From Opitutia bacterium (lineage in GTDB: Bacteria > Verrucomicrobiota > Verrucomicrobiia > Opitutales > Seribacteraceae), in assembly GCA_018645725.1 (NCBI GenBank), contig JABGWD010000111.1, positions 1 to 38,241 on the forward strand: a stretch of 38,241 bases of DNA, written 5' to 3'. Below are positions 33,715-38,241 of the stretch, one piece after another; within the stretch, counting starts at the first letter, position 1, and each line of letters starts with the position of its first letter. The notes under the pieces are model-generated. The model worked only from the letters and a program-made list of their open reading frames with translations, was not told where the DNA came from and made no database searches. A program made the translations under genes and the position numbers.

Positions 33715-35151
33715 ATGCGCTGTTTTTCATTATATGTCTTTGCCTGCCTGTTCATCGCTTCGGGACTTGCGGCACAGTCCGTCTACAAGCCCAAGTTGGT
33801 AAACAGCAAGGACGGGGCACACCACGATTTTCCGTTGGGCGTGCTCGAGGCAACCGGTCGGCTGAAGGATGGGGATAAGGAAATCCTCGTCATGGACGTC
33901 GGCAAGGGCGGAGCGGCCGAGAGCGCTGGGCTCAAAGTTGGCGACCGGGTGATGATGATCGCGGGCAAGACTCCGGACGCCTTTTCCACGAAGACGGACA
34001 CCGGACTGGAAGGCCCCCAAGCTCTTTTGGGCACTAGCCTGGACCGCAAGTCGGCTTCTTCCAAACCAGTCATTTCCCTGCGCGTACGAAGGGAATCCGA
34101 ACAACTAAATCTATCAATCGATTTGCCAAAGAGTCCGTCCTTTTCCTTTTCCCGTCCACTCGCATGCCCAAAACGAAAGAACTACCTTGCTGAAATCGCC
34201 CGTCATCTCGTCGAGGTCCAGGAAAAGAACGGTCGCTGGAAGCCTGGTGTAGGGGGGGATGCGGACGTTTACACCACCGCATTCTGCGGGTTGGTCCTGC
34301 TCGCCAACAATGATCCGGCCCACTTGCCCTCCGTCAAGCGGGGGATCGAATTCGTAAAGAGAGCCAGCATCGATTCCATCGATCCAAACGCCCCGAAGGT
34401 CGGACCCAAAAACTGGCAGACGGCGGCCAATGGAATCCTTCTGGGGGAGTATCAGCTGGCCACCGGAGACAAAACGTACTTCGGGGAGCTCAAGAAATGT
34501 TGCGATTTGCTGGCCCAAAGGGTGACCGAGAAAGGAACCATGGGTCACCACTACTCCATCCCTTACAGCGGAGGCGGGCTGATCGTAATCAACGTCCAGG
34601 CCCACTTGGCCTGGGCTCTGGCCGAGAAATGCGGACACCCGATCGATGAAAAGGCCTGGAAGAATTCCTTTTCCGAGGTGAGCAAGTCCCTGGATCGCAA
34701 GACCGGGGCGTTGGGCTATTCCTCCCGGGCTCCGGGGAGCCCGGACATCGCCGCCCGTACCGGTGCCATGGCCACCGCCTTGATGGTGGCCGGGCGGGAT
34801 AAGAATTTCGCCAACTCCCTTGCCGAATCCCTTGTCCGTCTCAATGGCCGGATGCGCCACGCCCACGCCATGTCCTCGATCGGTTTGATCTTCGGGTTTT
34901 CCGGAATCAAGCAAGGTTCGCCAAGGAAGTATCCCGAGGTGATGGAAACTTGGGTTCCTTACCTCGAGCTTTCCCGCCTGCCCCGCGGGGGAGCCGCCTT
35001 TTTCGGGGGGAAGAGAAATATCGGGGGGGACCAGTACCTGGGGCTTCCTTCCATTGGTAACGCCAGCGTGGGCATGATCCTCGCCAGCGCGGAGAACCGG
35101 CTCTTCATGCACGGGGGAACCCGCAAGGGTTGGTTCGGCAAAGCCAAGTAG
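33715..35151 (+). CDS. secreted PDZ plus alpha/alpha-toroid protein (DUF6288-like)
   Basis: 478 residues. A signal peptide ends near residue 20 (FACLFIASGLAA). A PDZ-like domain covers about 40-140 (EILVMDVGKGGAAESAGLKV, then GDRVMMIAGKTP). From about 155 on, repeated helix pairs of a terpene-cyclase-like toroid appear: LVEVQEKNGRWKPGVGGDAD, VYTTAFCGLVLLANN, NGILLGEYQLATGD, INVQAHLAWALAEKCG and TGAMATALMVAG. This layout fits DUF6288 proteins of PVC bacteria, whose function is unknown. It lies 65 bp after pntB and 13 bp before an exported hydrolase. Confidence 0.75.
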   Translation: MRCFSLYVFACLFIASGLAAQSVYKPKLVNSKDGAHHDFPLGVLEATGRLKDGDKEILVMDVGKGGAAESAGLKVGDRVMMIAGKTPDAFSTKTDTGLEGPQALLGTSLDRKSASSKPVISLRVRRESEQLNLSIDLPKSPSFSFSRPLACPKRKNYLAEIARHLVEVQEKNGRWKPGVGGDADVYTTAFCGLVLLANNDPAHLPSVKRGIEFVKRASIDSIDPNAPKVGPKNWQTAANGILLGEYQLATGDKTYFGELKKCCDLLAQRVTEKGTMGHHYSIPYSGGGLIVINVQAHLAWALAEKCGHPIDEKAWKNSFSEVSKSLDRKTGALGYSSRAPGSPDIAARTGAMATALMVAGRDKNFANSLAESLVRLNGRMRHAHAMSSIGLIFGFSGIKQGSPRKYPEVMETWVPYLELSRLPRGGAAFFGGKRNIGGDQYLGLPSIGNASVGMILASAENRLFMHGGTRKGWFGKAK

Positions 35152-35164
35152 ACTGTCTTCGTCC

Positions 35165-36079
35165 ATGAAAAGATTCCTTTCTCTCATCCCTTTTCTTTTG
35201 GCGTTTTTTAGCCTTTTCGGATGGGCGGAAAACAAAACGGTCAACGGAAGAACGAAGGACTCTCCGGCCGTTTTGGATCGACTGCACGCCAAGTTGAACC
35301 TGACCTATGCTAAATATGGGGATCGCTCTCTAGAGATGGATATCTATCGACCGAAGGGGGTTTGGGGAGAGTTGCCCGCGGTCGTCTGCATTCATGGAGG
35401 AGGGTGGGCCAAAGGAAACCGGACGAGCCACGCGAAGATCGCTCAGGCCTTAGCCGCCCGCGGTTACGTCGCGTCCACGATTTCTTATCGTCTCAGTGGA
35501 GAAGCCCCTTTTCCCGCCGCCATTCAAGATTGCAAGGCCGCGGTGCGCTTCCTGCGGGCCAATGCCAAGGAGCTCGGAATCGATGCCACCAAAATCGGTG
35601 CAATCGGGCTTTCCGCAGGCGGACACTTGACCGCTCTGTTGGCTACCTCGCACGGGGTTGACGAGCTCGAGGGGGAAGGCGGCAACCCGTCCTTTAGCAG
35701 TCGCATTCAGGCCGCCGTTCCGATGGGCGCTCAAACCGACTTCTTGTCCGAGCGTACCCGGGAGGTGTCCAAGGAACGCCAGATCTGGAAACAGTTCATG
35801 GGTGGTTCTCAGCAAGAACGCCCGAAGGCTTACCGCCTGGCTTCCCCGCTCGAACACCTGGACAAAGACGACCCGCCCTGTCTCTTCATAACCGGGGAAA
35901 CGGACGACGAGAGTACCCGGGCGGCGAAATTCAGAAAACGCATGAGTGACCTTGGAGTCTCTTCGGAGATTGAAGTGATCGAAGGGGCCCCGCACGGCTT
36001 CCTGACAAAGCAGATTTGGTTCGACCAAATGATCGACGCGTCGGTTGATTTTTTCGATCCCATTTTGAAACGGAATTAG
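35165..36079 (+). CDS. exported alpha/beta hydrolase (BD-FAE-like esterase)
   Basis: 304 residues with a signal peptide to about residue 21. The oxyanion motif HGGGW is at 77-81 (VVCIHGGGWAKG). The nucleophile is S150 in GLSAGG. The likely acid lies in ITGETDDES and the catalytic histidine in APHGFL near the C-terminus. Order and length match the BD-FAE and acetyl-esterase group of serine hydrolases. The substrate is unknown; acylated polysaccharides fit the sulfatases and deacetylase encoded elsewhere here. It is 13 bp downstream of the toroid protein and probably co-transcribed with it. Confidence 0.88.
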   Translation: MKRFLSLIPFLLAFFSLFGWAENKTVNGRTKDSPAVLDRLHAKLNLTYAKYGDRSLEMDIYRPKGVWGELPAVVCIHGGGWAKGNRTSHAKIAQALAARGYVASTISYRLSGEAPFPAAIQDCKAAVRFLRANAKELGIDATKIGAIGLSAGGHLTALLATSHGVDELEGEGGNPSFSSRIQAAVPMGAQTDFLSERTREVSKERQIWKQFMGGSQQERPKAYRLASPLEHLDKDDPPCLFITGETDDESTRAAKFRKRMSDLGVSSEIEVIEGAPHGFLTKQIWFDQMIDASVDFFDPILKRN

Positions 36080-36108
36080 CATCGCAATTTTCCCCTCTTG
36101 CAAAATTG

Positions 36109-36136
36109 TATAATTGTCGACAATATGATTGTTGAC
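36109..36136 (+). promoter_or_regulatory. operator-like palindrome overlapping a -10 box of the GntR gene
   Basis: ATTGTCGACAAT (36113-36124) is a perfect 12-bp palindrome. TATAAT (36109-36114) overlaps its left end and ATTGTTGAC (36128-36136) repeats its left half with one change. The core fits the TnGTnnnACnA-like sites of GntR/FadR-type regulators. It lies 42 bp before the GntR start, so autoregulation is likely. Confidence 0.5.
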
Positions 36137-36166
36137 TTCTTGAAGTAACTACTCATCTGTCCGTCT

Positions 36167-36781
36167 ATGCCTAGCACAAGACCACCGATTCTTTCCATGC
36201 GACAACAAATATGCGATGCGTTGAGAGGGGAGATCATGGCGGGTGAGATTTCGTTCAATCAACCTGTGCGGGAGCAAAATTTAGCCAAACGATTTGGGGT
36301 TAGTCGAAATTCCGTGCGGGATGCCTTGCTCCAACTTTCACAGGAAGGGGTTTTGATTTACAGTCCTAATTGCGGTGTTCGCGTGAGCTCTCCACCAACC
36401 CGGAAGGAATCCAGGTTATACGCAAAATTGCGAAGGGAGATAGAGATGCATAGCCTGGAGATTACTTTGAGTTCGTGGACGAAAGAAGATGACGGCAATT
36501 TGAATCGCCTTCAGCGTATCTTGAGCGTGGCCTGTGAGCAACAGGACTTGAAGGTCATTACCGAAACCGATCTTGCCATGCACCGATATTGGGTCAGTAA
36601 GGCCTCCAAGGAACTTGAATCCGTATGGTTGGGAATTACGGTTAGAATGTTGATCGCTTATTCGCAATTGGATAACTATATGCAGTGTTGTCTCGAACAT
36701 GCCGCAATTGTCGAGGCCATTGCTTGCCGGGATCTTTCAGCAGCCAAGAAAGCAGTCGCGCTCAACATCCGTTCCAAATGA
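36167..36781 (+). CDS. GntR family regulator (FadR/FCD type)
   Basis: 204 residues. The winged helix-turn-helix covers about 8-75: MRQQICDALRGEIMAGEI, the LAKRFGVSRNSVRDALLQLS recognition region, then EGVLIYSPNCGVRV. The rest is helical and fits an FCD ligand-binding domain (ETDLAMHRYWV, LEHAAIVEAIACRDLSAAKK), including histidines that bind metal in this family. FCD regulators respond to small organic acids or sugar acids. Its stop overlaps the ATG of the PSD1 cytochrome gene (ATGA), so both are translated from one mRNA and the regulator probably controls that cytochrome's expression. Ligand unknown. Confidence 0.92.
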   Translation: MPSTRPPILSMRQQICDALRGEIMAGEISFNQPVREQNLAKRFGVSRNSVRDALLQLSQEGVLIYSPNCGVRVSSPPTRKESRLYAKLRREIEMHSLEITLSSWTKEDDGNLNRLQRILSVACEQQDLKVITETDLAMHRYWVSKASKELESVWLGITVRMLIAYSQLDNYMQCCLEHAAIVEAIACRDLSAAKKAVALNIRSK

Positions 36782-38241
36782 AGAGATTTATTTGTTTGTT
36801 CGGGGTCTTTTCCCTTGGGTTTTCAAACCTTTTTGGTGGAGATGTTTCCATCGGCGAAAAGCTTTTTGCCCTCAAAGTGAAGCCTTTGTTCGCTCAGAAA
36901 TGCATGGCTTGTCATGGAGATGATCCCAAGAAGATCAAAGGCGATCTCGATATGCGTACGCGTGAATCACTTCTCCTCGGGGGAGAAACTTACGAGGATG
37001 AAGTCCTGATTCCCGGGAAGGGGAAAAAAAGCTTCCTCTATATTCTTTCAACCCGGGTGGAAGAGGATATGGAGATGCCCCCCAAGGAAGCGGACAAGTT
37101 GACCAAAGAACAGACTTGGTGGATTCGGGACTGGATTAACGAAGGAGCCCCCTGGCCAAGTGAAGAACGGGTTGCCATGATCCAAAAAAAGTATGCCGAA
37201 GGGGAACAGGTGGTCACCTCGAAGGCTCTTTCCGATGATTGGCAGAAGCGCCGGTACGAAACCAAGAAACTCTGGGCCTACCGTCCCCTGAAAGTGGAAA
37301 AGGTTCCCGAGGGCAAGCACCCGATCGACTGGTTTGTGAACCGCAAACTCAAGGAAGTCGGACTCGTACTTGCCCCGGATGCATCTCCCCGCGAATTGTA
37401 CCGTCGCCTGTCCTTCGGGTTGACCGGGTTGCCTCCGGAACCAGTTGAAGTAACCAAGTTTGAGCACGAGTTCTCGAAATCGAAAACTGCTCTCTTGGAT
37501 CATGCCAAAGAGTTGATGGCCTCTCCTCATTATGGAGAACATTTCGCGAGACATTGGTTGGACGTCGCCCGCTATGCCGATTCTGCCGGGTTTGCCAACG
37601 ACTACGCCCGTCCCAATGCTTGGCGCTATCGCGACTATGTCGTGCGCTCTTTCAACCAGGACAAGCCTTATGACCAATTCGTCAAGGAACAGGTGGCAGG
37701 GGATGAGATGGATCCGGACAATCCCGAGAACCTTGTGGCCACCGGATTTTTGCGCATGGGCCCATGGGAACAAACGGGCATGAGCGTCTTCAAGGAAACA
37801 CGCCAGATGTGGTTGGACGACGTGACTGACTCGGTGGGCCAGACCTTTCTCGCCCATGCCATGCAATGTGCCAAATGTCATGATCACAAATTCGATCCTG
37901 TTCCAACCCGCGATTACTATGGAATGATGGCGGTTTTCTCGACTACCCAGTTTGCCGAGCGCAAGGCGCCTTTTCTATCTTCGGAGTCCAAAGAGGGCTT
38001 TGGCGCTTTTGCCCAACTTGTCCAATCCAAGGTTTCCGCCTACGAGAAACAGAAAAAGAAACTCCAGCAAAAGATCAACCAATTGAAAAAAGCGGAGACA
38101 GGTAACGCCAAAGTTGGGGACAACGGTTTGGATCCAGGAGACGAGGCTTCCCAATCGCGCATCTTCAAAAACCTAACCCGGCACCGCATCGAGCTCGATC
38201 GCGTTGAGCCGTTCACGCACGCCGTTTTTACCGGCAAAACC
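36778..38241 (+). CDS. PSCyt1/PSCyt2 (DUF1549) cytochrome, partial at right edge
   Basis: 488 codons from ATG 36778 run to the window end without a stop, so the C-terminal PSD1/DUF1553 part is missing. A signal peptide ends near residue 20. The planctomycete cytochrome C domain has CMACH (C42-H46) and EMPPKEADKLT. The DUF1549 domain shows LYRRLSFGLTGLPPEPVEV, HWLDVARYADSAGFANDYAR and a second CxxCH at C364-H368 (QCAKCHDHKFDP). A charged helical spacer begins near residue 420. It is a paralogue of the protein at 13793-16294 with clearly different sequence, and its start overlaps the GntR stop. A DUF1501 partner would be expected beyond the edge. Confidence 0.92.
   Translation, partial: MKRFICLFGVFSLGFSNLFGGDVSIGEKLFALKVKPLFAQKCMACHGDDPKKIKGDLDMRTRESLLLGGETYEDEVLIPGKGKKSFLYILSTRVEEDMEMPPKEADKLTKEQTWWIRDWINEGAPWPSEERVAMIQKKYAEGEQVVTSKALSDDWQKRRYETKKLWAYRPLKVEKVPEGKHPIDWFVNRKLKEVGLVLAPDASPRELYRRLSFGLTGLPPEPVEVTKFEHEFSKSKTALLDHAKELMASPHYGEHFARHWLDVARYADSAGFANDYARPNAWRYRDYVVRSFNQDKPYDQFVKEQVAGDEMDPDNPENLVATGFLRMGPWEQTGMSVFKETRQMWLDDVTDSVGQTFLAHAMQCAKCHDHKFDPVPTRDYYGMMAVFSTTQFAERKAPFLSSESKEGFGAFAQLVQSKVSAYEKQKKKLQQKINQLKKAETGNAKVGDNGLDPGDEASQSRIFKNLTRHRIELDRVEPFTHAVFTGKT

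Noticed and set aside
34114-35292. 392-codon minus-strand open frame
   Set aside because: Antisense to the PDZ-toroid and hydrolase genes, crossing their boundary; no motifs, low-quality composition.
1-38241. CRISPR arrays, transposases, integrases, tRNA or rRNA genes
   Set aside because: No regularly spaced repeats, no transposase or integrase motifs and no tRNA-like cloverleaf were recognised in any intergenic stretch, all of which are short.

Overview
The window looks like a chromosome segment from the PVC superphylum, most likely a marine-type Verrucomicrobiota. The evidence is family content: a PVC-type membrane-bound dehydrogenase, two PSCyt1/PSCyt2/PSD1 (DUF1549/DUF1553) cytochromes, a DUF1501 partner, a ThuA protein, two sulfatases, a DUF6288-like protein, and a general lack of clear Shine-Dalgarno sequences. 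No insertion sequences, phage genes, CRISPR arrays, tRNAs or rRNAs were seen. This is an inference from gene families; no taxonomic marker gene is present.

Left part (1-8166): a very large minus-strand gene runs off the left edge. It reads as signal peptide, NodB-like polysaccharide deacetylase domain, FG-GAP/VCBS repeats, PVC-type dehydrogenase propeller, then HEAT-like repeats. Divergent from it is an apparent operon of a ThuA-domain protein, a pentaheme c-type cytochrome and a secreted sugar-dehydrogenase-like propeller, the last two overlapping. This looks like an exported oxidation and electron-transfer unit. A DEAD-box RNA helicase (8205-10046, minus) follows.

Middle part (10359-17711, plus): a PhoD-like phosphoesterase, a sulfatase, a full PSD1 cytochrome and its Tat-exported DUF1501 partner, all predicted to be exported.

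Respiratory part (17732-23498, minus): a complete heme-copper oxidase operon read right to left as diheme cytochrome c, a 39-residue membrane protein, subunits II, I, III, IV, a second subunit III-like protein, a 76-residue CPVC protein and a monoheme cytochrome c. Four junctions are short start/stop overlaps or near overlaps. Subunit I has all metal ligands and the D-channel residues, but the usual K-channel lysine position is leucine next to a glutamate.

Stress and heme part (23677-29089): an Rrf2 regulator divergent from the oxidase operon, hemN, a small hypothetical gene, a secreted monoheme protein, a YwqK/MORN-type repeat protein, an exported truncated hemoglobin and an NsrR-like regulator. 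A 23-bp NsrR-like operator lies in front of the hemoglobin. A 16-bp sequence is shared exactly by the upstream regions of the oxidase operon and hemN. Together they suggest control of heme supply, oxidase and NO defence by two Fe-S Rrf2-family regulators.

Right part (29198-38241): a second sulfatase, pntAB transhydrogenase, a PDZ plus alpha/alpha-toroid (DUF6288-like) protein, an alpha/beta hydrolase, and a GntR/FCD regulator translationally coupled to a PSD1 cytochrome that runs off the right edge. A perfect 12-bp palindrome overlapping a TATAAT box lies in front of the GntR gene.
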